In this document: piece after piece, positions 1 to 11,270 of the stretch | Layout: every line of letters begins with the position of its first letter | Numbering within the stretch: the stretch's first letter is position 1 | NCBI RefSeq assembly: GCF_042453785.1 | Contig: NC_091668.1 | Span: 27,467,501-27,531,500 of the forward strand | Direction of reading: 5' to 3' | DNA length: 64,000 nt | Source of the DNA: Malus domestica | Taxonomy: Eukaryota > Streptophyta > Magnoliopsida > Rosales > Rosaceae | Program-made: the position numbers and the translations under genes | The notes under the pieces: model-generated | What the model saw: only the letters and a program-made list of their open reading frames with translations | The model's database searches: none | Told to the model about the DNA's origin: nothing

Positions 1-2064
1 CCGGAGCAATCTAGCAAAGGTCACAAACTTAACACTTTCTGTTGTAACAAAGTCCTCACTGATTTCGTGCATCAACAATACTCAATTAAAATAACAAAAT
101 TATATTATAAAAGGCAAAATTATATTATAGTATGTTGCCTACTGAATTGTCTTATAATAATAGTTTGAAATGACTCTAATAGATTAGGCAAACTAAGAAG
201 GCAAAATTATATGTTATACTTTGATCCAAGTCTAAAATTTAAAGTTGCTATTGGATTTAGTCTTGTTCCATATTTTTATACTTTAATTAAATTTCTTGAT
301 TTATGCATCTTTACTCAAAATTTGAATTTGAATATTTAAATTTGAAAATAGAACCACTTTTATAAAAAGTATATACGAAAGTAAATAAAACTTAATATAC
401 TTATTATCCATAAAAATAGTCGAAGATATTTTATCTTTTATACATTTAAAATCCACACACACAAAATATATATATATATATACACACATATATATATATA
501 TATTATGATGATATATAGCACCTACAACATACAAAATTCAAGTAAAAGACATTCCTATAAATAAGGGATAACATTTACAATTTAATAAAATAAAATATAA
601 ACTGATGTAGATAATCAATGAGTAGACCTAGTCCGACAAACTGGACTAAATTCAATAATGACTCAAAAAATTGGATTTACATCACGTCTACTCTTTATTT
701 CGTGTGTAACATCAATTTTTACTTTTTGGTTTTGTCAACTTCCTCTACATCGAATATTTGATTATCAAAGGAGGGTGTGGCGCCTGAATCGCCTACTCAT
801 GATGGTGTAGGCAATGTGCCTATTTTTGGAGGGTATGCATAATTTGCATACTCAATTGCCTCTATTATTGGAGCTAGTTTTTACTTACGTGTCTAATTAA
901 AACAGGTATTCCAACTCAATTGTCTACATTAGAGATGTTTTCTAATACTTAACACGTGAACACCCTCCCCAATTCCATCTTGAATCCTTCTCCTTTTCCT
1001 TTATTTTGAATATATTAATATATTTTTGTTTAATCTACATGACATCACAAAATTGGACATGGGAATCCGCATGTGGGCTGCATCATAAGATGAACAAATT
1101 TTTTTTAAGAAATTAATTGAACGGCATGGACCAATAATGCACATTTTGTCAAATTTAGGGACATAAATTTAAAAAACTATAGTTCATGGATGAATTCTAA
1201 TTTCGAGATAAATCAGCTAATGGTGTTAATTTTATAATTAAGATTAACATGTTGAATTGGCCTCATAAGAAGGTTTAGGTTTCAAGGCCCATTGGGCTTG
1301 GACCTAGGGCTTGTGATTAAAGTTACGGTTGTTTACTGCATGCAAAACAAGCCTAGTTAGGCTGAAGTGTTATTTAGCACCAAATGACAAAAATTAATTT
1401 CTCAATGAGACATATTTAGCTTAGGCTAAAATAATTCAGTGCTCTTCAAACCAATTAATAATATAGAGAGTAGCCAAACTCTTTATAAGCCTTTGAATGA
1501 TTTGGTCTCTCATCGATGTGGGACTTTGTCTTAACATCCTCACACCAGGATTTTGACTGCGTGCTTGTTGAAGAATGAGTCGGTGACTCATAGGCAGTGG
1601 CTTGGTTAAGGAACCCACCAGAGTCATAGCAAAAACATGTCTTCATATGGTAATTGTCACTGCTTATGGACCCAAACTTGAGTGATCTGTCCATGACCAG
1701 AACAACATCTAATTATTTAATTTATGCGATATAGACATATTATTCGTAAATGGTAAAATGTGTATATTTTCCCATGAATATAATACTTAATACTCATTTA
1801 TTTCATATATTTCGATGGATAAACAGTCACTGATTTGACTGTTTTTTTTTTAAGGATAATTTTCAAATGAAAAATTAAGAATTGAACAATTTTGGTTATA
1901 AATTTAGACAATAAAATTACGTTATTCATAAATGGTAGAATATATAGGTGCATTCCCGTTGGGATGCAAGTAACACACTTTTAATTAGTTTTCTTATATA
2001 TGCAAGTATTGTCCGATTCATATTCAAGTTATTTCGGATTTGTTTGTTGTTTCAAACATCAGCC
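1..2064. other. AT-rich intergenic DNA, no gene recognised
   Basis: I see no exon series or protein family in this stretch. It is AT-rich, with a TA/CA microsatellite at about 467-503. Short ORFs here are low-complexity or lack any recognisable motif. A block at about 1430-1700 looks like a promoter or LTR remnant and is listed separately. The stretch just before 2065 is the presumed promoter of the NTF2-like gene; I do not see a convincing TATA box that fixes its start. Confidence 0.6.
1430..1700 (-). promoter_or_regulatory. USE-like plus TATA-like promoter block, possibly an LTR remnant
   Basis: Read on the minus strand, 1514-1524 is GTCCCACATCG, a match to the upstream sequence element of plant snRNA genes (RTCCCACATCG). 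A TTATAAAG follows about 26 nt further on, around 1482-1488. Centre-to-centre spacing of roughly 35 bp is close to that of plant Pol II snRNA promoters. However, the sequence downstream does not read as U1, U2, U4, U5 or U6. The same motif also occurs in LTR promoters of plant retrotransposons, so an LTR relic is the simpler reading. Confidence 0.3.
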
Positions 2065-4073
2065 ATGCTGATGATAAACTCCTTATTCCTCTCATCTTCT
2101 TCGTCTCCTCGTCTCCTTCTTAACCACACCAAATCTCCTTCCATTCCAATCACCACTTCCAACCTCCCCATATCCAATCCAGCAACTGCTATCAGCACAC
2201 CACTGAGATGGACCCCGCAGACCCTTCAGTTTCGGATCTCATCGTCATCAGCCAATCCGACAGTCGAGGTTGCATCACCGCCGGGAACTGATGGCGATGA
2301 GTCTGCTGATGTGGTGGAATCTGGAGCGGACGTTGTGAGGAAGTTCTACGGAGGAGTCAACCGCCAAGATTTGGGTTCAGTGGAGGGGCTCATAGCAGAG
2401 AAATGTGTGTACGAGGACCTTGTTTTTCCTCGTCCTTTCATTGGTCGCAAGGTACTCTATCTCTTATCCACATCTCAGCTCTTTTATTTAGTATGTGCTT
2501 CGATATTTGACTGTAATATAATAATTTTAAACTTAAAAATAAACAGAAAAAGTAGTCCAAATTGACAGAATTATAATAAATATTTAGAAATAAAAATAAT
2601 AATATAACAAGAAGAAAGAAGAATTTGTGGAATTTACGTGTGTAGTCAAACTACGATTTAAGGATTTTAAAAACATTTTAAAATAACAATATAGATTTTG
2701 GCAGACTTTGACGGATTCTTTTTGAACTTTCGAAGATTTATGTAGACTTTTATTACTGACCTTTGAGGATTTACGTGGACGTTCTTTTTTTTTGTTTTTT
2801 AATCAATCTTCTAGTAACAAAATTTCCAAAAAATTTAAGCATTCCAAAAAGAAAATCATGTTAACCTAAGGTCCGAAATGACTAACTTAATCTGTGGGGT
2901 TGTTCCTGCAAAACTTAAAACTGATATTTGTGTTTCCGAACATTATTGGTATTAATCCTTCCAGCCCGTCTAGAAAAATGTTTGCATTTATAAATTTCAA
3001 GTAAGTTCCGAATTTGTATTTTCAAATATGATGGAGGAGGTCTTAAGTTCGATTTCAAGCGTTTTTTTTTATGGGAAAATGTTTAAGCAGCTCTGAATTA
3101 TTGTGTATTTCATTCTCAAGATCAAGCATCAGCTTCAACAATGCGCAGGATATACTTCAATTCTTCAAAAAGTTCAATGATTCTGTCGGCAAAGACCTTC
3201 AGTTTGTTATTGACGACTTATCCGCTGAGGACTCCACGGCAGTTGGGGTAACATGGCATTTAGGTATGTTAATGGAAATTAGTTACACTACGTCTTTTCT
3301 CCTCTGTGATATATATGTTTATCCGATCCTCACTGAAATAGTACGTATTTTCGATCAGAATGGAATGGGAAGCCTTTTCCCTTCAGCAAAGGATGTAGCT
3401 TTTATAAGTTGGAGGTCATCGATGGCAAGAGACAAATAATGTAAGGATACTTCAAAAGAACAGATAGCAGTCGTAGCATACACCAGATTATAGTACTGCA
3501 TGCTCATTCAATTTCGTTCCCGAAGATGAAGAAACATCTTGTGTACTTGTGTATCTCTGTTGAGTGCGTATAGTTTGTTGGGAGACTAATTTTGTCTTTG
3601 ATAAACAGCTACGGGCGAGATAGTGTCGAACCTGCGATCAAGCCTGGAGAAACTGTGTTGGTAAGTGCTTAACCTCCGTACTTTCACGCTCTCTCATTTT
3701 TTTTGTTTTGTTTCAGGGCATTCCATATACTATTTCGAAACAAACATAATCTAAAACAGACGCTTAGGTTGGGGCCTGATATCTGATGGTTCCAGTCTAA
3801 ATTCTATAGTGCAGCATTCCTGCCATTGGCATTGGATGAACATGTAGAATATGAATATACGTTCAAATTTGTCCAATTTCTTGAATTTCTGTTCTGTTTT
3901 AACTGCTTTTCAACCTTACGGATACGAAAACTAGGTGTGCAGAAATGATAAGATTATAATTCTTTGAAGAACTAGGTCAGGTTTCACTTCAAATCCCATA
4001 TGTTTTACAGATTGCCATCAGAGGTGTGGCATGGCTTCTACGACAATTCCCTCAGATGATCGACCAGATTTAG
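2065..4073 (+). CDS. NTF2/SnoaL-like domain protein, probably chloroplast-targeted (5 exons)
   Basis: Proposed exons are 2065-2451, 3149-3263, 3359-3440, 3609-3660 and 4011-4073, all with GT donors and AG acceptors. They give 699 nt, or 232 codons plus TAG. The first ~70 residues are rich in Ser, Thr and Pro with few acidic residues, as in a chloroplast transit peptide. The mature part starts near VVRKFYGGVNRQDLGSVEGL and contains CVYEDLVFPRPFIGRK, then DILQFFKKFNDSVG, VTWHLEWNGKPFPFSKG and YGRDSVEPAIKPGE, typical of the cone-shaped NTF2-like fold. An Arabidopsis relative annotated as an NTF2 family protein (At1g71480, from memory) lies near an ERF gene, as here. Molecular function is unknown for this group. 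The reading frame is intact. ATG 2071 is an alternative start two codons downstream. Confidence 0.8.
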
Positions 4074-4245
4074 AGTTATTTTCTCTACTCTCTTTTTACC
4101 TCAAGGAGAGGATATGTACACTTTTTTACTTTGAACTTGCATGAGCAAGCAAATATGATGTATAGGCACGCATATTCGTATGTAGAAAATGTGAACTGAA
4201 TGGAGTATTCATCTCGAAATTCTCGAAAAACAAAGTGATATTGGG

Positions 4246-4315
4246 GAGGGGGAATCAAACTCGTGTCATTGAATGCAGAGTGTAAGTCCTCTTAGCTAAT
4301 TGAGCTACATGTCTA
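4246..4315 (-). repeat. tRNA-like SINE head with Pol III A and B boxes
   Basis: On the minus strand there is an A-box-like TAGCTCAATTAG (4296-4307), then a B-box-like GAGTTTGATTCC (4251-4262), at the spacing of a tRNA gene. A full tRNA cloverleaf is not evident and no acceptor stem closes. A tRNA-derived SINE relic is therefore more likely than a functional tRNA. The body would lie toward lower coordinates, and I cannot define its 3' end. Confidence 0.45.
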
Positions 4316-4478
4316 GTGCTTTTGTTGACCTTTAACTTAAAGGGCCAATGTTGGATTGTTGTGCTTTTTAATTAAAAAACTGTTTCTGTTGTGCTTTAAA
4401 AATAATTAGCTATAAAATAAAGTAGTTGGACGTTTGATAAACTGTATTTTTAAAAGTATTTTTTGAGTATTAAAAGAT
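4316..4478. other. short AT-rich spacer
   Basis: AT-rich spacer between the SINE head and the broken ORF. Nothing recognisable is seen. Confidence 0.4.
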
Positions 4479-4796
4479 TCATGTCCACTGTGCTGACTCC
4501 TCAATATCGACGTACGGCATTATAGCTAATACCATCCAGATGCTATACACTGTACTATGGTAACCCAGCATGAGCAATGCCCCATCAACAAGTATAGGTG
4601 ACAAGAATTTGTGCTCAATCTAATCCTGTCCGAATACAACAATATGAGCAGCAGCACCAGAAGCAAGTCGAAGAAAATTTGGACCCAAAGGAACATCCCT
4701 GATGTAGGAATTTGAATCTTCCTTTGATGGGAGGTGTTCCAGTTGACGAATGCAGCAATACAATCTCAATGCCATCATCTTGGGGTGACCAGTCCA
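4479..4796 (-). pseudogene. unidentified gene fragment with one in-frame stop
   Basis: On the minus strand one frame stays open for about 105 codons except for a TAG at 4620-4622, and ends in TGA at 4479-4481. Its composition is protein-like rather than low-complexity, for example RQLEHLPSKEDSNSYIRD, VPLGPNFLRLASGAAAHIVV and KFLSPILVDGALLMLGYHS. I do not recognise the family. The fragment is cut at its 5' side by the hAT MITE that starts at 4800. No intron borders are clear. It could be the 3' part of a decayed gene or a captured exon. Confidence 0.4.
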
Positions 4797-4799
4797 AGC

Positions 4800-5172
4800 T
4801 AGACCTGTAAACAGGCCGGATTTATTGGATATGGGTTGAGTTCAACTTGACTTGTTAAGTTAACAAGTTATCTGAACCCAATCCGTTAAGGTAACGGGTC
4901 ATCCGTTTCATCTGTTAACAATTATTATTATTATTTTTTTCATAAAGTTTATATTTTGTTATTAAGATTTTATTGAAATTACTAAAACATCCTCAACTAA
5001 CTGGTGTTAACGAGTGCTAACGAGTCTAACGGGTTAGCCCAAAGTGATTCATTATTTAACGAGTTGTTAACGGATTCATCCGTTAGCGACCCGACCCGTT
5101 AAACATCCATCCAAATACTAATATTAACGGGTCGGATCAGGTTAACAGGTCGGGTTCAAAATGCCAAGTCTA
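4800..5172. mobile_element. hAT-type MITE (373 bp)
   Basis: The ends are TAGACCTGTAAACA and, on the other strand, TAGACTTGGCATTTT. They are flanked by near-matching 8-bp duplications, gtccaagc (4792-4799) and ggccaggc (5173-5180). The interior is full of short AACGGGT/GTTAACG subterminal motifs, as in many plant hAT derivatives. There is no coding capacity. The two mismatches in the target duplication suggest an old insertion. Confidence 0.6.
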
Positions 5173-5431
5173 GGCCAGGCAGATGGTTGGAATAGCAGGG
5201 GTTGCTATGGTGTATTTGGGGTTGTGGTCAATGACGACGTTGCTTGTGTTGTGGTTCCTTCTGTTGCTGTAACCGGCGATGACATGACGGGATGGGTAAA
5301 GCGGGACTTCAGGCAACACACAAGAAGCATTTTCAGTAGGTGAGCTACCGGTCCCAAGTCCGGATAAAGGAGGAGAGGAAGGACGTCAGGTAGTTCGACA
5401 GTCGGCACTTATATCTTACGTCGAATTCTTA
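5173..5431. other. repeat-like stretch of unknown class upstream of the 5S-like block
   Basis: No gene is seen. Phrases such as ACCGGTCCCAAGTCCGG with AAAGGAGGAG recall moderately repeated plant sequences, so it may be part of the same composite element as the 5S-like block that follows. I cannot fix the boundary. Confidence 0.3.
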
Positions 5432-5588
5432 GGATAGGATCATACCAACTCACATGCACCGGATCCCATCTGAAGTCTGGGCAAGAGTAGTATTAGGATG
5501 GATGTCCTGGGAAGCGTCGTGTTGCATCTCCCCACAGCTGACCTCGCTTAATGAAAAAAGGTTTTGTTGTGTTGTGTTGTGTTGTTGT
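5432..5588 (+). repeat. 5S rRNA-derived SINE with Au-SINE-like tail
   Basis: Positions 5432-5533 read as a diverged 5S rRNA gene: GGATAGGATCATACCA, then TGCACCGGATCCCATC, then GGGCAAGAGTAGTA, then AGGATGG and CTGGGAAG, ending GTGTTGCATC. About 25 nt of the usual middle (around GAACTCCGAAGTTAAGC) are missing. The tail ACCTCGCTTAATG plus GGTTTTGTTGTGTTG resembles the 3' end of Au SINEs and plant RTE LINEs. This head-plus-tail makes a retroposed SINE more likely than a plain 5S pseudogene. A Cassandra-type TRIM, which also carries 5S sequence, is the main alternative, but no LTR border is evident. Confidence 0.55.
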
Positions 5589-6024
5589 GAGCTATATCAA
5601 TACCTAACAGCTAAAAACACACTGCGCAGCTGTTCACCTCAGGTTTGTTCTTGACAGGGTAACGAGTTGTACGCAGTTTTTCTTTTCCATGAGCAAACTG
5701 AAAGAAAAAAATGGCAACCTTGGTCTTTTATACTCAACGTATAGAAAAATCAATAAATATCAAATATATTTATCGATTCACAACATAAGTTTTGCCATAA
5801 CTCATTCTACATATCTCGTTAACAATGAAAAAATGGCCAAAGTCTCCACTCGTCATATAATACGTCCATAACAAAAAAAGAGGGCCGCGGGAGCACCGAC
5901 TGCTTCCCTCGGTATCTCCGCCTCCACTTCCGTCTTCTTCTTCTCTCTCTGCTTCGCTCCCTCTCCCTCTCCCTCCCCGCCGATATTCCTGAATCTGTCA
6001 TTGCGAGACGCCGTCGTTGCAACA
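5589..6024 (+). promoter_or_regulatory. presumed promoter and 5' leader of hydrolase copy A
   Basis: A pyrimidine-rich CT tract at about 5900-5980 immediately precedes the first ATG (6025), as in many plant 5' leaders. No sharp TATA box is evident. This region lies outside the duplicated segment, so copy B lacks it. Confidence 0.35.
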
Positions 6025-8447
6025 ATGGCGGCGATTTCGAATCTTGCGGGGTGTCAGAGCGGGAACTGAGTCATTTTCGGAGAGAGGAGGCTACAGTTCC
6101 GGTCAACTCCTGGATTGAAAACTCGGATCTCTTGGCCCTCTAAGGTATCATATGACATAATTTTTACTTCAATTGCTTTTCATATTTTCCATTTCATCTC
6201 AATTATATAAATTTATGCAGAGAAATGTTGTTGTTAGAGTGACCATTTGAACAATGCTACTTTTTCAGACCATCAATTCGAATAATTGATTGGATGAAAT
6301 TCCAAGTGTTGCACTTTATTTATTTTTATTTTATTTATTTGTTCAAATTTGTTATATTGTATGTGGGTTTAATCAAGGAATTTGGATTACATTCAAGAAA
6401 ACTATAATTTATACATGATATTTTTACTAATTCCAATGTGGGCCTGCTGTGTTTTTAAGTTTCAAATTTGTAGTGGTTTAATACTTCTCTGTTTCGGAGA
6501 CCAAAATTCGGTTTGATGATCTTTTTTTTTCACGTCCTCATTCCCTCTTCTTGATATAGAATCAGTTCGCAGTTGGTCACTTGGGCAAGTCAGATAAGAA
6601 TTCCGGTGTTCGTACGTGAGAAGATTGCACGAAGTGGAGATTTTTCCAGGCCTTCTGACATCCTGGTATCAAAAACTACTTTTTCTAGACAGTGACTTAA
6701 AACAAATTGTAAATGTGTCTTCTTTGGAACGTAGATGATGTTAGTCTGAAGTTTCAGGCTACTTAAGTAACATTTTTTTGGTTTTGTTTTTATTTGGCAG
6801 GCATTTGATCTTGTTCAAGGAGCACTTGTAAGTCTTTGTCTTTAGTCTCCTGATAAGCTGATATGTATTGAGTTAATTGAGAACTTGATGCAATTGTTGT
6901 TCAGATTCTAACGCTTCTCGTTCATATAAAAGTACCATACTTTTGTTCTGCCCCACTATCTATATTAAAATTTAACAAACTAAATTGAGGAACAATCTCA
7001 AATGCGCTAGTCAGTGAAGATGAGAAATCATGAGGATTTGCCACATAGTTTACTTTTATTGTTTGAGTTTGCATAATCACATATCTGAATAGTCACAGTG
7101 TGCACGTAAAATGGAGTCCGGCTGTGGTTGTGGACAGGTCGTTACCTGGGCCTCCAACAACTGTTTTTCTGCATGGAATTCTAGGTAGCAGGAAGAACTA
7201 GGGTACGCTTCTTCTTTTCCCTTTCTATTGTTCTCCAGTTAAGAGTCCCTTTTTGTACTGTTCTGTGGCATGTAGGAGTTTTCTCGTGTATTTCTTTTCA
7301 ATTCATATCTTTGCAGCATTAGCAACAAAGTGGTGGTAGCGGATTTTCTATTGTTTGCTGCGCATAAATAGTCTGTGGTTTTATCCATAATATCTGATAT
7401 TGCAGGAACCTTCACCAGGAGATTGGCACAAGAATTTCCGACCTGGCAGGTATTGTCCTCTGCTTTTGTACTTTAACTTATCATGAATGAAACGTGTATT
7501 TATGTGGTAAAGCTCGTAACATATAATTTTCTTATAGAATTTCCGACATGGCAGGTATTGTCTAGGCTTATTTATTTGTCTGCAGTATTGTGACAAATTG
7601 ATTATACTAAGTGATACCACAAACACAATCACCACCAGTACAGATCTGCCACAAAGACACGCAACAGACCTATACCGAGAGGCACACACAAAATCATCGC
7701 TAACAAGCGAGATCACATTACTCAGCCCTGGGTGAGCAGTAGTCCACCCAAAGCTTGAGAGCTAAACCCAAAATCCTAAGCTCTAAAACAGTGATTCTGC
7801 ACCTCAAATTATTAAGTCCTAGACCATGCTAAACGCTACACTTCTAACTCTCAATAACCGCTTGTAACCATAGGTAGTTTGCAAAAGTTTTTAAAGCAAT
7901 ACTTTAGTCGTCTCAAGGGGATAGAAGAAAAATGGAAACGATAAAAAACTTGGGCGGCACTCAGAAATTGATCTCTCACTTGAGGTTCTTTTAAATAATA
8001 ATTTTCTGTAGTTTTGTGACTGATCTAACTAACCATATGTACTACTTCGCCTGTTGTCACTAATTATGCTTGTAATTTTTGTGTTTTTTTGGGTGTGTAT
8101 TCGGATATATTGAATAAGGAATTTTTATATTTGGTCATGGTGACAATCTTATGTTATTCTTCTATTTATTGGCAAAGTTTCTGTTAGTGGACCTGCGGTG
8201 TCATGGTGATTCAGCATCAAGTAAGAAAAGTGGACCCCATAGTGTTTCTTCCACTGCTCTTGATGTCCTAAAACTGGTACATGTTTCTTGCGCACTTGCT
8301 GTCATTATTTTTGAAGGACAAGTTTCTCCATTGTTATATATAAACCTATTTTTCCAAGAAAAGTTTCAGTTATTGTTCTGAATTAGATGAATCTCACAGC
8401 CTGCATCTGTGTTTCTTATGCCTATATTTTTCTTTCTTACTTGCACA

Positions 8448-8597
8448 TAGAACCGACATTCACCTCTCCCAGACCCTGCGTAAAGCGGGAGCCTTGTGCA
8501 CTGGGTACGACGACTTGCACATAGAACCGAGCGCAATGGCGTTCTAGGATTCATATAGCCGACCCCACTTAGTGGGAAAAGGCTTTGTTGTTGTTGA
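8448..8597 (+). mobile_element. Au-type SINE with a second SINE fragment nested in it
   Basis: This insertion in intron 6 is absent from copy B. The 9-bp duplication acttgcaca flanks it (8439-8447 and 8598-8606). The 3' end CGACCCCACTTAGTGGG followed by GGCTTTGTTGTTGTTG is the Au-SINE tail. Inside, the 18-mer acttgcacatagaaccga occurs twice and brackets a piece containing TAAAGCGGGAGCCTTGTGCA. This indicates that a second, truncated SINE landed in the first one soon after it. Confidence 0.75.
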
Positions 8598-9289
8598 ACT
8601 TGCACACTTCTTTGTAACTTCATCATTATTTTCATGAACAGTGTTGTATGCACAGCATTTGAACCCTCCCAGATGTTTGTATATTTTTGTCTAGTACCTT
8701 CCCATGCTTCAGATACAATTATGTGAGGTAATGTTGTTTCTTCTTCCTGTATAGGTTCGACAACTTAGATTAACACCTCGGGTTATAGTCGGACACAGTT
8801 TTGGAGGGAAAGGTAGCTTAGGTTATTTTGCCATGTTGCATACCTTTATTGGAGAGTGCTAGTACACAGTACATCTGCACCATCTTAAAATGGATTGATG
8901 CTTACTATGTTTCTGGTTTTTATGTAGTTGCCTTGAGCATGGGGGATCAAGCTGCAAAACCTCTTGCACGACTAGTCAGAGTAAGTAATGGGAATATATT
9001 GAATATATATCCTAGAAAGTTCGAGGGTCTCTCGACATTATCCTTATTTTCGTCTCACTAGTTGTTTGTCTAGGTTTGGGTTCTAGATGCTACGCCTGGA
9101 ATAGTTCGTCCTGGTAGGGATGGGGAGGACCATCCAGAAGTATTGATTTCTGTTCTGAGTACACTGCCAAACGAGGTGAATACATGTTCAATAGTTGTTT
9201 CCTTTCTTCTTTTTTTTAAGAAGTTGGGGCGCCTTTAGGTATTGGAGTCCTTTTATTATTTAATTATTTGTCTCTAGTATGTCTTTCTT

Positions 9290-9342
9290 GCCCAGACCCT
9301 GCATAAAGCGGGAGCCTTGTGCACTGGGTACGACCTTTTTTT
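9290..9342 (+). mobile_element. short truncated SINE (53 bp) with 14-bp target duplication
   Basis: The piece CCCAGACCCTGCATAAAGCG to the T-run is flanked by agtatgtctttctt at 9276-9289 and 9343-9356. Copy B has a single, empty site. The core is the same family as the fragment nested in the SINE at 8448-8597, and ends in a T-tract. Confidence 0.75.
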
Positions 9343-11270
9343 AGTATGTCTTTCTTACCCCTTTTTATCATCATTTGTCTCTCCATTAACAACTCTTAAA
9401 GTAAATTCATGTAATACAACTTGATATCAGATCATTGTTAATCAGTTTATTACAAGCTTTTTGGGTCCTACTGAATAGAGATACATGTACACCACTACAG
9501 TGACCAAAACCTGAGAGGTTTCATTCTCACTGTGTTTGTTGTAAAGACTTCTACCAATTTGTCTTTCAATAAAAAGTTCATTCTACCAGTTTTTCTTAAA
9601 GGCAGGTTTCCTCAAAGCGGGATGTTGTGGATGCTCTAGTTAAAAAAGGATTCTCCGAAGATGTCACACAGGTACTTCAGACTGTGGAACATGCTTGAAT
9701 GGAATAATTTGTAGTTTGGGCTTTGAAATTTTTTATGTATGGATCAGTTTGGTATTCCTTATTTTCGACATTAATACTTAGCCTAATTCATATTTGGTCG
9801 TTACATTTTGTTTCTTTATTGATAGCACCTATCTAACTTTCAAATTTAACAGTTATGCATATTTGCTCGTTATGTTAGCTGACTTTGTGGGAAAAAAGTG
9901 GTTCCAATCCCATCTTCTGCTACTACTCCGTCTCATTAATTTCACTGTATCATTTTCATGTTTGATACTCTTGTGTTCTTTTTTGTCTTGCGGTGCAATT
10001 GATTTACCCTTTTTTTCTTCTTCCATACCTTGAGGATTTTATTTTATTGTTATTATATGCTGTTTCATGTGCAGTGGGTGGTTACTAATCTTCGACCAAC
10101 CAATTCTCTTGGTTCATCACCATCAACCTTTTCATGGGTGTTTGATCTGAAGGGAATCGCTGAAATGTATAAATTTATGAAGAAACAAATTTATGGTAAT
10201 TAGTTCATATCCTTATCTTGTTGGATTCGTTTTATATGTGGCACAGGAGTCAATACCTAGTGGTTAAATGCCCTTTTAATCAACCGAAATACTGCCCATT
10301 TGTCTGAGCTGGGGGTTTTCTTTCATGAATTGTTTTTTCTTTTAAATTTTGTTCATTTTTTATGATGGATGTACATCAAACTACATACCCTTCAAATATT
10401 GAAATAAAAAGGACATTTTCATTTTGAAATTATGTCTGCTTCAACTTTTTCCTAATATCTCGAATGTCAAATTTGCAATTGCCTCTTATTGGATTGCATC
10501 ATTGTAGGAAAATTGTTGAAGATGTGCCTCGGGGTGTCCATGTGAACTTTTTGAAAGCAGAAAGGAGCTTGCACGGATGGGCTTTAGGAGATCTCCAGAG
10601 AATTCATGCGGCTGAGGAAGCAGGTGGAGTCCTTGAGGATGCAGGCCACTGGGTATGTTGCTTTACAGTTTAGAATGAAGCACACAATATGGAACACTTG
10701 TGTTTGTATATGTGCACACACACACACAGATATATATATATATATAAAATCAATCACAAAATATATTAGAATCTTAGAGGTTCCGATAGATCAGTATTGG
10801 CTCCCGGACTCCTGGGCGAGCATTTTGGGCATGGGAATCATAATTAATGTATTTTTCTTTTGAGCGGTTATTTGGGTTAGCAGTTTTAGGATTTCTAATT
10901 TTGTGCAAAATTGGTGTCGTTGTTCAGTAGTGACACTTTCTTTGCTGCAATGCTACTGATTAGTATCATAGGAACTGCTTGTAGTCATTTTGGACAAGGG
11001 AATTCCTAGTTTTGGGGAAGTTGCGTCTGTCATACAGTCATGCACAAGTGATTCTTTGGCATTGTTAATGCAGTCTAGAATGCATAAGATGCTGCTTAAA
11101 ATATCAAATTGTTCGACGCAATTTGTTTGAAACTTGCATGAATGGGATAATATCAACTGTACTGTATTTGCGAAATATGCAGCGTTGCTCATTTTTTGTC
11201 CTTTCATTTTCAGGTCTATGCTGATAATCCGGACGGGCTGTTTAGGATCCTTTCCTCTTCTTTCTATTGA

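Larger units (their letters stand above)
6025..11270 (+). pseudogene. ABHD11-like alpha/beta-hydrolase, copy A, disabled
   Basis: Thirteen exons align with copy B and with the plant ABHD11-like family (At4g10030 type, from memory): 6025-6144, 6560-6665, 6801-6827, 7106-7202, 7406-7449, 8178-8276, 8755-8812, 8928-8980, 9074-9175, 9606-9671, 10075-10195, 10508-10652 and 11214-11270. The nucleophile elbow GHSFGG is in exon 7, FLHG (oxyanion-hole type) in exon 4 and the catalytic histidine context LEDAGHW in exon 12. Lesions: TGA at codon 15 of exon 1; an 11-nt net deletion in exon 2, preceded by an in-frame TGA; the acceptor of exon 4 is AC where copy B has AG; TAG replaces a Trp codon at the end of exon 4; and one base is missing in exon 11 relative to copy B. 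Exon 12 is also shorter than in B by an in-frame amount. A functional product is not expected. Confidence 0.8.

Noticed and set aside
1430..1700. Possible U-snRNA gene on the minus strand
   Set aside because: Promoter-like elements are present but no known snRNA sequence or terminator follows; kept only as a promoter-like block.
4246..4315. Functional tRNA gene
   Set aside because: A and B boxes are present but the stems, including the acceptor stem, do not close.
5161..5408. Short ORFs on both strands around 5200-5400
   Set aside because: Repeat-like stretch next to the 5S-derived block; neither strand shows a protein family.
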